Part shown: positions 18,537 through 26,988 of the stretch, piece after piece | Position numbering within the stretch: the stretch's first letter is position 1 | Layout of the letters: each line of letters opens with the position of its first letter | Assembly: GCA_028823055.1 (NCBI GenBank) | Contig: JAPKCG010000002.1 | Span: 1-42,636, forward strand | Source: Sphingomonas bacterium | Lineage (GTDB): Bacteria; Pseudomonadota; Alphaproteobacteria; Sphingomonadales; Sphingomonadaceae | Length of the DNA: 42,636 nt | Direction of reading: 5' to 3' | Position numbers and translations under genes: made by a program | The notes under the pieces: model-generated | Databases searched by the model: none | The model's input: only the letters and a program-made list of their open reading frames with translations | Told to the model about the DNA's origin: nothing

Positions 18537-18585
18537 TCCGTTGTGGCCGGGCGATTTTGCCAAGGTCCGAACCGGAGAATATCCG

Positions 18586-18999
18586 ATGAAGCTCTCACCC
18601 AAGATCGAGGCGACCCTTGTTCCCGAGGATCAGCGCCTTTCCGTCCTTCCTCACTTTTTCGGCTTCGCGCAGATGCTTCGCGCAGAGGCGATGGTGTACG
18701 GATATATGGCTAAGCTATCGATCGATTATACGGGCGGCTACTGGCACTATTACAAGCTCGACAATGGCGGGTTCTACATGGCCCCAGCCATCGACACGCC
18801 GATGCGCGTGGAATGGATCGGCAACGGCTACCAAGGCACCATGAGCAGCGACGCCGCCGGGATCGTGGCGCCGCTCTTTGCGATCAACCAGCTTGCCGAT
18901 GAGCTTCGCACCGACGCCATGGTAGAACTCTATCACGCTCTCCTCGACTTCGGGACCGAGCACGCCGAGCAGGCCGCAATCCTCAGCGCCATCGACTGA
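18586..18999 (+). CDS. klcA: KlcA/ArdB-type antirestriction protein
   Basis: 137 aa from ATG 18586: LPHFFGFAQMLRAEAMVYGYMAKLSIDYTGGYWHYYKLDNGGFYMAP is characteristic. Confidence 0.93.
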   Translation: MKLSPKIEATLVPEDQRLSVLPHFFGFAQMLRAEAMVYGYMAKLSIDYTGGYWHYYKLDNGGFYMAPAIDTPMRVEWIGNGYQGTMSSDAAGIVAPLFAINQLADELRTDAMVELYHALLDFGTEHAEQAAILSAID

Positions 19000-19007
19000 T
19001 AGACCGG

Positions 19008-19028
19008 GGCCGGGGCTTGTCCCCGGCC
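19008..19028. other. intercistronic stem-loop
   Basis: GGCCGGGG-CTTGT-CCCCGGCC between klcA and next ORF. Confidence 0.5.
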
Positions 19029-19049
19029 TCACCGGATGAGGAGGCCCCT

Positions 19050-19235
19050 ATGGCCCGCAACGCCGTCCGCGCACCGCGCTATATCCACACCGCCAAGATC
19101 ATCGGGCACCAGCCCGACCTATTCGACGGCCCGACCGTCACCCACGAGGTTCCGCGCCGCCCGATCGGCAAGGACGCCGCGCGCCAGATTCGCGCATGGG
19201 GACGAGCTGACACCCTTGGCGACTTGGAGGATTGA
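19050..19235 (+). CDS. small hypothetical protein with QPDLF motif
   Basis: 61 aa; SD GAGGAGG upstream of ATG; KIIGHQPDLFDGPTVTHEVPRRP. Confidence 0.6.
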   Translation: MARNAVRAPRYIHTAKIIGHQPDLFDGPTVTHEVPRRPIGKDAARQIRAWGRADTLGDLED

Positions 19236-19237
19236 CC

Positions 19238-19837
19238 ATGAAGCCGATCCGCCCCGCTGATAACGTCGATCCCATCACCCCGGAGGAGTTTGAGGAGTTG
19301 ATGGCGGTTGTTCGCGCGCCGCCGGCCGAGCCGGTTCTGTCCGAGGCGGGCCGGTGGCGTAAGGAGTATCGAGAGGCGCAGTTTCGATCGCGGATCGTCG
19401 GTGTGCAGCACGACCTATTCGGGGGCGCGTCTGTCACACACTACCGCCGCCACGATCCGCAGGCGTCGTTTGAGCGGCCTCCGATCGAGGATATAGACGC
19501 CAAGCTAAAGCGGATCGCCGGCAATCGCGCAGCGACTTTTGGACCCGAGTGCGCCGATCGCCCCGCGTTCCTATCCCCCGAGGAGAGGGAGACTGTCATT
19601 CGCGGCGCGGCGAACTGGCTGCACTTGGGGCAGCGCGTGCGGATCGTGGACGGCCCGAGCCCGGTTGATTCTGCGTTCGGCGGTTATGGCTTCATCGGCC
19701 GCGAGGGCGTTGTCTATCGCCTTTGCAGCCCGGTATTCGCCGAGCGGGTCTATATTTTCCTTGATCCCGTAGGCGCGGAACGCGCCGAGAAGATAGCGTT
19801 TGTCGAATTGCGCGACGTTGAGCCGATCGCCCAATGA
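19238..19837 (+). CDS. hypothetical protein with QHDLF motif
   Basis: 199 aa; RIVGVQHDLFGGASVTHYRRHDP; overlaps next ORF by 4 nt. Confidence 0.65.
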   Translation: MKPIRPADNVDPITPEEFEELMAVVRAPPAEPVLSEAGRWRKEYREAQFRSRIVGVQHDLFGGASVTHYRRHDPQASFERPPIEDIDAKLKRIAGNRAATFGPECADRPAFLSPEERETVIRGAANWLHLGQRVRIVDGPSPVDSAFGGYGFIGREGVVYRLCSPVFAERVYIFLDPVGAERAEKIAFVELRDVEPIAQ

Positions 19838-20343
19838 CCCGGCCCGTCCATCTTGTCGCCTGCGTAGGCCAGAAGCTCCCCCAGCCCGCGCGTGCGGACA
19901 ACCTGTATCAGTCGGATTGGTTCAGGAAGGCCCGAGCCTATGTGACGGCACAGGGCGGCCGTTGGTTCATCCTGTCGGCGCTGCATGGCCTTGTCCCCCC
20001 TTCCCGCCTGATCGAGCCCTACAACGTCACGCTAGGCGATATGACGGCAGCAGAACGCAGGGCATGGGGCGAGCGCGTCAGCGCCCAGCTTGTCGAGCAG
20101 ATCGGCCCGAGAACCCCCGTCGTGATCCTTGCAGGGCGGCTCTACCGCGATCCCATAGCGAATTGGGGCGGCTCGCGCGCGACTGTGCCGATGGAGGGCT
20201 TGGGGATCGGGCAGCAAAAGGCTTGGCTTGCACGCCAGATCAGCGAAGCACGGGAACGAGAGGCCATCGCAGCCCAGCTAGACCTATTCCGAGACGTACA
20301 GTGGCACGGAGCCAGACAGGAGGGGGTCACCACACGAAAGTGA
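19834..20343 (+). CDS. DUF6884-like protein, last codon(s) altered by Tn3 insertion
   Basis: 169 aa; VHLVACVGQKLPQPARADNLYQSDWFRKARAYV...WFILSALHGLVPPSRLIEPYN; QLDLF near C-terminus. Confidence 0.7.
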   Translation: MTRPVHLVACVGQKLPQPARADNLYQSDWFRKARAYVTAQGGRWFILSALHGLVPPSRLIEPYNVTLGDMTAAERRAWGERVSAQLVEQIGPRTPVVILAGRLYRDPIANWGGSRATVPMEGLGIGQQKAWLARQISEAREREAIAAQLDLFRDVQWHGARQEGVTTRK

Positions 20344-20426
20344 GTTTTACGTACGCTAGGCGAGAACAGAAAACGAACGGCAAAAAGTGATGGGAAGCGG
20401 CCGTTTGCTTATGGCAAGACGTACGC

Positions 20427-20945
20427 ATGATCGACCCGACCCTAGCCGCCGACATCAACGCTGCCTCTGCCTTGGAAGGAACGTTCCGGCTGCGGTCTGG
20501 ACAGCTATCATCTACATATTTCGACAAATACCGATTTGAAGCTCGGCCTGATCTTCTGAGCAGGGTGGCCGCGGAGATGATCCCATTGATCCCCGCCAAC
20601 GCAGAAATCCTTGCCGGACTGGAACTTGGGGGTGTGCCGATAGCAACGGCGTTGTCGCTTGCCACAGGAATGCCCGCCGCGTTCGTTCGGAAAGCACCGA
20701 AGGACTACGGCACTTGCCTAGCGGTCGAAGGGGGCGACGTTTCAGGCAAGCGCGTGGTGCTCATTGAGGATGTTATCACGACTGGCGGTGCGGTCGCGGA
20801 CGCTACCCGGCTCGTAACAGAGGCTGGGGCAACGGTCATAGGTGTAGTCTGTGCGATCTGGCGTGGTGATGGACTTCCCAGGATTGCAGCGTTGCCCGAT
20901 CTTCCTGTCTCGGCTGCCATGACGATGGATGACCTGCTCGCCTGA
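20427..20945 (+). CDS. pyrE: orotate phosphoribosyltransferase-like protein (transposon passenger)
   Basis: 172 aa; PRPP loop VVLIEDVITTGGA; GLELGGVPIATALSLATGMPAAFVRKAPKDYGTC. Confidence 0.88.
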   Translation: MIDPTLAADINAASALEGTFRLRSGQLSSTYFDKYRFEARPDLLSRVAAEMIPLIPANAEILAGLELGGVPIATALSLATGMPAAFVRKAPKDYGTCLAVEGGDVSGKRVVLIEDVITTGGAVADATRLVTEAGATVIGVVCAIWRGDGLPRIAALPDLPVSAAMTMDDLLA

Positions 20946-20982
20946 ATGGGCGCGGGTCGGCAATTCCCATCCCCGGATCATA

Positions 20983-23940
20983 TCACGCGGCAAGAAGTGA
21001 TGGTGAAATGCGAAGCTGCCTCAGCTGATGCGGTGCCGGCCGATCGTCCCGCTCCCAGCTATAGTCGCCGGTGAGCGCGATATGCTCCCAACCCAGCGGC
21101 GCGATATGGCGGGCAATGTCGTCCGACGTGTTCATGTCCGCCAATGCCTGTTCGAGATAGCGGGTGTTCCACAGGATGATCGCGGCGACCAGCAGGTTGA
21201 GACCGGAGGCGCGATAGGACTGGTTTTCGAACCGACGGTCGCGCAGCTCGCCGAGCTGGTTGAAGAACAATGCGCGGGCGAGCGCGTTGCGCGCCTCGCC
21301 CTTATTCAGCCCGGCCTGGGTTCGCCTGCGCAGATTGATATCCTGCAACCAGTCGAGCATGAAGATCGAGCGTTCGAGCCGCCCGACTTCGCGTAATGCC
21401 AGTGCCAGGCCGTTCTGGCGCGGATAGGCGCACAGCTTGCGCAGCATCGCCGAGGCGGTGACGGTCCCGGTCCGGATCGAGGTGGCAAGCCGCAGCAGTT
21501 CGTCCCAATGCGCAGCTGCATGGTCGTACGCGATCGGATCGCCGACCATGCCGGCGAGCAACGGCCCCGCCTCCTGCCCGGGCAGGAGATGCAGGCGGCG
21601 CTCTTTGATATCGCGTAGGCGGGGCGCGAAGCGGTAGCCGAAGAACGGCATCAGCCCGAACACATGGTCGGACGCGCCGCCCGTATCGGTATAATGCTCT
21701 TCGATCGATAGCCCGGTCTGGTGGTACAGCAAGCCATCGAGGACATAGGGTGCTTCGCCTGCGGTCGCGGCGATCACGCGCGAGCCGAAAGGGTCATACT
21801 GGTCCGATATATGGGTGTAGAATGACACGCCGGGTTCGTTGCCGTTGCGCGCGTTGATATCGCCGATCGCGGCACCGCGCCCGCCGGCATGAAATTGCTG
21901 CCCGTCGCTCGATGAACTGACGCCGGTGCCCCATAATCCAGCGAGCGGCATTGCGCGATGAGCGTCGATCAAGCGCCCCAGCGCCTCGCCATAGGCAGCC
22001 TCGCTGATGTGCCAGTCATGCAGATGGGCGAGCTGGCGCAGGCTCGCGCCCCGGCAGCTGTCCGCCATGCGGGTCAGGCCGAGATTGATGCCATCGGCGA
22101 GGATCACGGTCAGCAGCGCGTTGCGATCGTCGGCAGGACGGCCCGAGCGCCGGTGTGTGAAACAGTCGCCGAAGCCGGTCCACGCATCGACATCGAGCAG
22201 GATGTCCGTGATTTTCACGCGAGGGAGACGATCATAGGCGGTGCGACGCGCGACCTCTGCGGCGGGTGGCGTGATCGCCTTCAGCGGCGAGATCATCAGA
22301 CCATTTTCATCGAGGCGGACCTGGGGCAGTTCACCTTGCCTGGCCAGTACCGTCACCCGTTCGATCGCGCGGTCCAGGCGCTCACGGCGCTCCCCAATAT
22401 GTTGATCGAATCCGGACTCGATCGCGAGCGGGAGCGGCCCCTTCTCGCGCAACGCTGCAAAGGTGGCTGGCGGAATGAGATAGCTGTCGAAGTCTCGAAA
22501 TTGCCGACTGCCTGCCACCCAGATATCGCCGGCCCGCAACCGGTCGCGAAGCTGGGACAGCGCGCAGAGTTCATAGGCTGCGCGATCGACGACGCCGTCG
22601 CGGATCACGAAGGGTCGCCAGCCTGCCGACACGAAGCGTAGCGGCACCTTGTCGGGCAGGCGTCGTTTGCCGGTATGGTAGAGATCAGCGATGATGGCGA
22701 GCGCATCGAGGATGCCCTGGACCGGTCCGGCACCGCGAAAAGCGAACGCCCGCAGGAATTGACCGGCGAACAGCTTCACCGTGCGATGCCGCTCGATCAG
22801 TTCGGCCGTGCGGTCGATCGTCTCGGGGCGGACGAGGACTTCCGCTTGGGCGACAGCGGAGCCGAACCGTTCCCAGTCGAAGGGGCCGATACGCGCAAGG
22901 GAGTCGATACCCTTGGCGTGCGCGTCGATCAGCACGCGGCAGCTATTTGTTAGCGTGCGCAAATGCCCCTGCATCTCGCGCACGGTCCTGATCGCCTTGT
23001 CGCGCGTCCGGTTTTCTGCGCGGCGCACCATGCTGCCAAGCAGCTTGTCGAACATGGTGAGCGCGGCGTCAGTCAGGCTTTCCTCGAGCCGGATGGCTGC
23101 GGTCGCGAGCGTCGCGTGGCGGCGCATGGCCGCCAGCTCGCCGAGATGTTGCGGCGTGATCCGCACTGCCTCGTCGGCCAGTCGATCGAAGGTTGCCGAC
23201 GGTATCATGGTGGCGCGCGCCGGGTCGAGGTCGAGCGTGCGGACATGATCGAGCCGTTCAAGCAACCGCAGGATGCTGCGCGGCGCCGGCGATTGCGGGG
23301 CATTGCGCAGCCAGGCCAGCCATGTTGTCCCCTGATCCGATCGCCGGGTCAGCAAGGCGTCCAGCGCCGTCAGCTTTTCCGGCTCGATGCCGTTGGTCAG
23401 GATTGCATGGGTGAGTTGTTCGGCCTGTTGGCGCGCGTGTCTGACGATCGCCTCGATGACAGCCGATGGTGGCAGTAGCACCCGCCGTCGGCGCAACTCG
23501 TCGATCACGGTGCCAGCGAGCAGGAGAGGCTGGGCGGCAGTCTGCGCGACCGGCATCGCGAACGCCACGATCGCGCGAAAGTGGTTCCGGTCGAAAGCGG
23601 TATAGCCGAGCCGCTGCATGAGATCGGCGAGATGTGCGCGCCGGGTTTCATCGCGACGGGCGTAATCGTCGAACGCCGTTGTCGGCACGTCGATCTGATC
23701 GGCGACAAAGGCGAGGATGGCACCGGGCGGCCTCTCTCCCGCCTCCAACACTCGGCCTGGCCAACGCATGTAGAGCAGCAGCAGTGCGAACCCGAGCCGG
23801 CTCGACGCTCCCCGGCGTTCGCCGACAAGATCGAGATCCTCACGGCTGAGGGTGAAGTAACGGGCGATTTCCCGTTCTTCGGTCGGCGGATCGTAATGCG
23901 GGGCGAGCGCCTCGCGTGTCAGCAACCGCCGCCTTGCCAT
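20983..23940 (-). CDS. tnpA: Tn3-family transposase
   Basis: 985 aa; N-terminal DUF4158-like, C-terminal DDE domain (SSSSDGQQFHAGG...YTHISDQYDPFGSRVI...LDGLLYHQTGLSIEEHYTDTGGASDHVFGLMPFFGYRFAPRLRDI). Confidence 0.97.
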   Translation of the reverse strand: MARRRLLTREALAPHYDPPTEEREIARYFTLSREDLDLVGERRGASSRLGFALLLLYMRWPGRVLEAGERPPGAILAFVADQIDVPTTAFDDYARRDETRRAHLADLMQRLGYTAFDRNHFRAIVAFAMPVAQTAAQPLLLAGTVIDELRRRRVLLPPSAVIEAIVRHARQQAEQLTHAILTNGIEPEKLTALDALLTRRSDQGTTWLAWLRNAPQSPAPRSILRLLERLDHVRTLDLDPARATMIPSATFDRLADEAVRITPQHLGELAAMRRHATLATAAIRLEESLTDAALTMFDKLLGSMVRRAENRTRDKAIRTVREMQGHLRTLTNSCRVLIDAHAKGIDSLARIGPFDWERFGSAVAQAEVLVRPETIDRTAELIERHRTVKLFAGQFLRAFAFRGAGPVQGILDALAIIADLYHTGKRRLPDKVPLRFVSAGWRPFVIRDGVVDRAAYELCALSQLRDRLRAGDIWVAGSRQFRDFDSYLIPPATFAALREKGPLPLAIESGFDQHIGERRERLDRAIERVTVLARQGELPQVRLDENGLMISPLKAITPPAAEVARRTAYDRLPRVKITDILLDVDAWTGFGDCFTHRRSGRPADDRNALLTVILADGINLGLTRMADSCRGASLRQLAHLHDWHISEAAYGEALGRLIDAHRAMPLAGLWGTGVSSSSDGQQFHAGGRGAAIGDINARNGNEPGVSFYTHISDQYDPFGSRVIAATAGEAPYVLDGLLYHQTGLSIEEHYTDTGGASDHVFGLMPFFGYRFAPRLRDIKERRLHLLPGQEAGPLLAGMVGDPIAYDHAAAHWDELLRLATSIRTGTVTASAMLRKLCAYPRQNGLALALREVGRLERSIFMLDWLQDINLRRRTQAGLNKGEARNALARALFFNQLGELRDRRFENQSYRASGLNLLVAAIILWNTRYLEQALADMNTSDDIARHIAPLGWEHIALTGDYSWERDDRPAPHQLRQLRISPSLLAA

Positions 23941-24039
23941 GTGCCACGACCTTTCTCGCTCTGTCCGTCAGACGGTCCTCTGGCGGCCAGCATGAATATG
24001 TCCGTCAACTCTGGACCCGTGATGGCGATTCGGACAAGA

Positions 24040-24654
24040 ATGCAAATCGATGGGAAAACGGACAGATTGGGACCGGCTGTGGCGCTGATTGGCTATGCGC
24101 GAGTATCGACCGGCGACCAGAAGCTGGCGCTCCAGCACGACGCGCTGAACGCGGCCGGTTGCGAGCGGACGTTCAACGACCATGCGTCCGGCGCAAAGAC
24201 CGATCGGCCAGGCTTGGCCGAGGCACTGGCCTATCTGCGCGCTGGCGACACACTGGTCGTGTGGAAGCTCGATCGTCTTGGCCGCTCGATGAGCCACCTG
24301 ATCGAGAAGGTTGGCGAACTCGCCGCGCGCGGCGTCGGCTTCCGCTCGCTTACCGAGCAGATCGACACCACCACGTCAGGCGGCATGCTGGTGTTCAACA
24401 TCTTCGGCTCGCTTGCCCAGTTCGAGCGCGATCTAATCCGCGAGCGCACCAACGCCGGATTGAAGGCTGCACGGGAACGAGGGAGCCTTGGCGGTCGACG
24501 TCCGGTCATCACGCCTGACAAATTGCGCAAGGCGCGCGATCATATCGCGGCAGGGCTGACTGTCCGCGAGGCGGCCACGCGCCTCAAGGTTGGCAAAACC
24601 GCGCTCTACAAGGCTCTCGAAGGCACCACTGCCAAGACCGCAGTCAAAGTATGA
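24040..24654 (+). CDS. tnpR: serine resolvase/invertase (TnpR)
   Basis: ALIGYARVSTGDQKLALQHDALNAAGCERTF...LVVWKLDRLGRSMSHLIE; C-terminal HTH. Start uncertain (ATG 24040 or GTG 24079). Confidence 0.93.
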   Translation: MQIDGKTDRLGPAVALIGYARVSTGDQKLALQHDALNAAGCERTFNDHASGAKTDRPGLAEALAYLRAGDTLVVWKLDRLGRSMSHLIEKVGELAARGVGFRSLTEQIDTTTSGGMLVFNIFGSLAQFERDLIRERTNAGLKAARERGSLGGRRPVITPDKLRKARDHIAAGLTVREAATRLKVGKTALYKALEGTTAKTAVKV

Positions 24655-24664
24655 GGAAAGAGTG

Positions 24665-24931
24665 ATGAACGAACGCGATCCCAACATCGTTACCTCGAGC
24701 CTGTCTGGTATCGTCACCGAGCAGGGCGTCACCGTGAGAGTGAACATCATTCGGTTGGAAAATGAGCCGAGCTGGTCGCTCGAAGTCGAAAACGAGTATG
24801 GAACGTCTACGGTCTGGGACAACCTGTTCGCGACTGATGATGCCGCGCATGCCGCTTTTCGTCAGACCGTCGATGAAGAAGGTATGCGCGCCTTCCTCGA
24901 CCAGGCTGTCGTCATACCCTTCCGACGTTAG
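24665..24931 (+). CDS. hypothetical protein, transposon passenger
   Basis: 88 aa; starts 10 nt after tnpR stop, inside the IR. Confidence 0.5.
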   Translation: MNERDPNIVTSSLSGIVTEQGVTVRVNIIRLENEPSWSLEVENEYGTSTVWDNLFATDDAAHAAFRQTVDEEGMRAFLDQAVVIPFRR

Positions 24932-25007
24932 CACCGTCAGTGTTCGCCGTTCGTTCGATCCTAGCGTACGTAAACTTCACTTTCGTGCAGTGACCCCAGG
25001 AGGATTG

Positions 25008-25202
25008 ATGCAGAGCACCCGACATATCGAGCCGAAATTGCGCCGCGCGCGACTTCTGGCAGCGCGAAAGCATCCTTTTTGGGCTATACCGCGCCGCGCG
25101 ATCCTTGCGGGCTACTACGATGGTGGCTCAAAGGTGCGGGATCACCTGAACACCGACGAGGCCCGCCAGTGGGCGACCTCAAGGGGACTGATAGAGGATT
25201 AG
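25008..25202 (+). CDS. small hypothetical protein of the klc operon
   Basis: 64 aa; SD AGGAG (part of the TSD) then ATG; separated from the upstream operon by the transposon. Confidence 0.5.
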   Translation: MQSTRHIEPKLRRARLLAARKHPFWAIPRRAILAGYYDGGSKVRDHLNTDEARQWATSRGLIED

Positions 25203-25221
25203 AACGCCATGAGAGAATTGC

Positions 25222-25479
25222 TTGCCTAACGTCCGCCCTGAGTGCCTTCGGCCAGCCGATGACGGTTGGGAGCCGCCCACGGCCGCAGAGGTGCGCGAGA
25301 TCATCGCCGAAACCGGGCTAACCGGCAGTGGAGTGGCGCGATTTTTAGGGATCAGCAGCAAGGGCTCGCGTGTCATTCGCCGATGGGCGGGAGGCGAGGA
25401 TCAAATTCCCTATTCGGCATGGGCGCTGCTATGTGACCGGGCAGGCTATCGTCGGATTTGGGAGCCCCGCGAGGAATGA
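25222..25479 (+). CDS. korC: KorC-like HTH regulator
   Basis: 85 aa; EPPTAAEVREIIAETGLTGSGVARFLGISSKGSRVIRRWAGGEDQIPYSAWALLCDRAGY; size and place match korC at the end of the IncP klc operon. TTG start. Confidence 0.6.
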   Translation: MPNVRPECLRPADDGWEPPTAAEVREIIAETGLTGSGVARFLGISSKGSRVIRRWAGGEDQIPYSAWALLCDRAGYRRIWEPREE

Positions 25480-25480
25480 A

Positions 25481-25493
25481 TTTAGCGGCTAAA
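25481..25493. promoter_or_regulatory. KorB operator TTTAGCGGCTAAA
   Basis: 13-bp exact core, 26 bp upstream of a -35 box for the kle/kor operon. Confidence 0.9.
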
Positions 25494-25518
25494 ATTCAGG
25501 GACCGGGCTTGACAGGGC

Positions 25519-25547
25519 TTGACAAAGCCGTTTCATCATCCGATATA
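25519..25547 (+). promoter_or_regulatory. kle/kor operon promoter
   Basis: TTGACA-N17-GATATA; a second TTGACA lies 10 bp upstream (25509). Confidence 0.75.
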
Positions 25548-25596
25548 TCAGTTGTGGCCGGGCAATTCGCCAAGGTCCGAACCGGAGAATTTTCCG

Positions 25597-25950
25597 ATGA
25601 CCAATGTTATCCCCTTCCCGATCCGCCGCAGGATCGCCCGAATTGTGGAGCCGCCCCCCATCCTTCCAGTGACGATCGCCGAGGCGTCCGCCTTGGATAA
25701 GATCATCGCCGTGGTTTGGGGCATCACCGCCTTTTGCTGGACCTTCATGCGGTTCATCATCCCGCTTGTCGTGTTCTGGCAGTTCCTTCGCATGATGTGG
25801 TTTTGGAACACCCCCGGCGTACATGCAGGCTGGAATTTCCTCGCCTATTTCGCCGGATATACCGCGCTCTACTATTTCGTGGCGTTCTACCGCCCGAAGG
25901 CGTTGCGCGACCGGGACTTGAACCGTGGAGGTCGCAATGCCCGCAAATAA
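25597..25950 (+). CDS. kleE: KleE-like membrane protein
   Basis: 117 aa; MTNVIPFPIRRR N-terminus and two hydrophobic segments; precedes korA as kle genes do in IncP-1. Confidence 0.5.
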   Translation: MTNVIPFPIRRRIARIVEPPPILPVTIAEASALDKIIAVVWGITAFCWTFMRFIIPLVVFWQFLRMMWFWNTPGVHAGWNFLAYFAGYTALYYFVAFYRPKALRDRDLNRGGRNARK

Positions 25951-26242
25951 GCGCCTGACCGCCGCCGAGTTCGCGCGTGCGATCGACGGCATCAACATCA
26001 GCGAGCGGCCGATCGCCATGGCCCGCGCCGTCCTAGTCGATGGGGAGAGTCAGTCGGATTGTGCCCGCGCCAATGGCGTGTCGCGTAATGCGGTTTGCAT
26101 CGCCGTGAACCGGATTTGGGAGGCTCACAGCGCCGTTCCCGCCGGGTTCGAGCGCGTTACGGCCGTTCTCCCCAAACATCAGGCGTCCGTTGTCCGAGAA
26201 TGGCACGAGCGCGCCCCGCTGAAATCGGAATCCGCATCATGA
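25937..26242 (+). CDS. korA: KorA/TrfB-type transcriptional repressor
   Basis: 101 aa; KRLTAAEFARAIDGINISERPIAMARAVLVDGESQSDCARANGVSRNAVCIAVNRIWEAH. Confidence 0.85.
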   Translation: MPANKRLTAAEFARAIDGINISERPIAMARAVLVDGESQSDCARANGVSRNAVCIAVNRIWEAHSAVPAGFERVTAVLPKHQASVVREWHERAPLKSESAS

Positions 26243-26988
26243 AAACGCTAGTAATAGCCAATCAGAAGGGCGGCGTTGGCAAGACTTCTACGCTTGTCCA
26301 TCTGGCCTTCGACTTCGCCGAGCGCGGCCTAAAGGTTGCCGTGATCGATTTGGACACACAGGGCAACGCGAGCTTCACGCTTGGCGTCCACAAAAGCGAG
26401 ATCGCCGCCAGCAGCTTGTTTACCGACGTGGCAGAGTTTGACCTGGCACCCATCGATAACATCGCCGTCATCGCCGCAGACGGCCGCCTTGCCGATCTTG
26501 AGAAGCTGGCCTTGGAGGATGCGGCGACCGCCTTTCGCGCCAGCATCGCCACGATCGCGGCGCAGGGGTTTGACGTTTGCCTGATCGATACCGCGCCGTC
26601 TCTTGGCAACGCCATGGCATCGGCATTGCTGGCGGCGGATTATGTAGCGTCCCCGATCGAGCTTGAGGCTTATGCGTTGCAGGGCATCAAGAAAATGAAC
26701 TCCACGATCGCGGCGATCAAAAAGGCGAACGCCAAGCTGCAATTCCTTGGCATGATCCCGAGCAAGGTTGACGGACGCAACCCGCGTCACACGCGCCACC
26801 TTGCCGAGCTACTGGCCGCCTACCCTGCCCTGATTATGCCGACGCCGATCGGCTACCGCAGCAGCATCGCCGACGCCCTCGCGTCGCATTGCCCCGTTTG
26901 GGAAATCCGCAAGACTTCCGCCCGAGCGGCGACCAAGGAAGTCCGAGCCATGACCCAGCACATACATGACAAGATGGAGATCGCGTGA
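26239..26988 (+). CDS. incC: IncC/ParA partition ATPase
   Basis: 249 aa; KGGVGKTSTLVHLA deviant Walker A. Confidence 0.93.
   Translation: MKTLVIANQKGGVGKTSTLVHLAFDFAERGLKVAVIDLDTQGNASFTLGVHKSEIAASSLFTDVAEFDLAPIDNIAVIAADGRLADLEKLALEDAATAFRASIATIAAQGFDVCLIDTAPSLGNAMASALLAADYVASPIELEAYALQGIKKMNSTIAAIKKANAKLQFLGMIPSKVDGRNPRHTRHLAELLAAYPALIMPTPIGYRSSIADALASHCPVWEIRKTSARAATKEVRAMTQHIHDKMEIA

Larger units (their letters stand above)
20323..24997. mobile_element. intact Tn3-family transposon (4675 bp) with pyrE-like passenger
   Basis: 38-bp terminal IRs GGGGTCACCACACGAAAGTGAGTTTTACGTACGCTAGG (20323-20360) and its near complement (24960-24997; 4 mismatches); 5-bp target duplication AGGAG at 20318-20322 and 24998-25002; divergent tnpA and tnpR. 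Confidence 0.96.

Noticed and set aside
26095-26238. Possible N-terminal extension of IncC over korA, as with RK2 IncC1
   Set aside because: The frame opens only after a TAA at 26086 and begins with TTG; it is too short to mirror IncC1, and ATG 26239 fits well.
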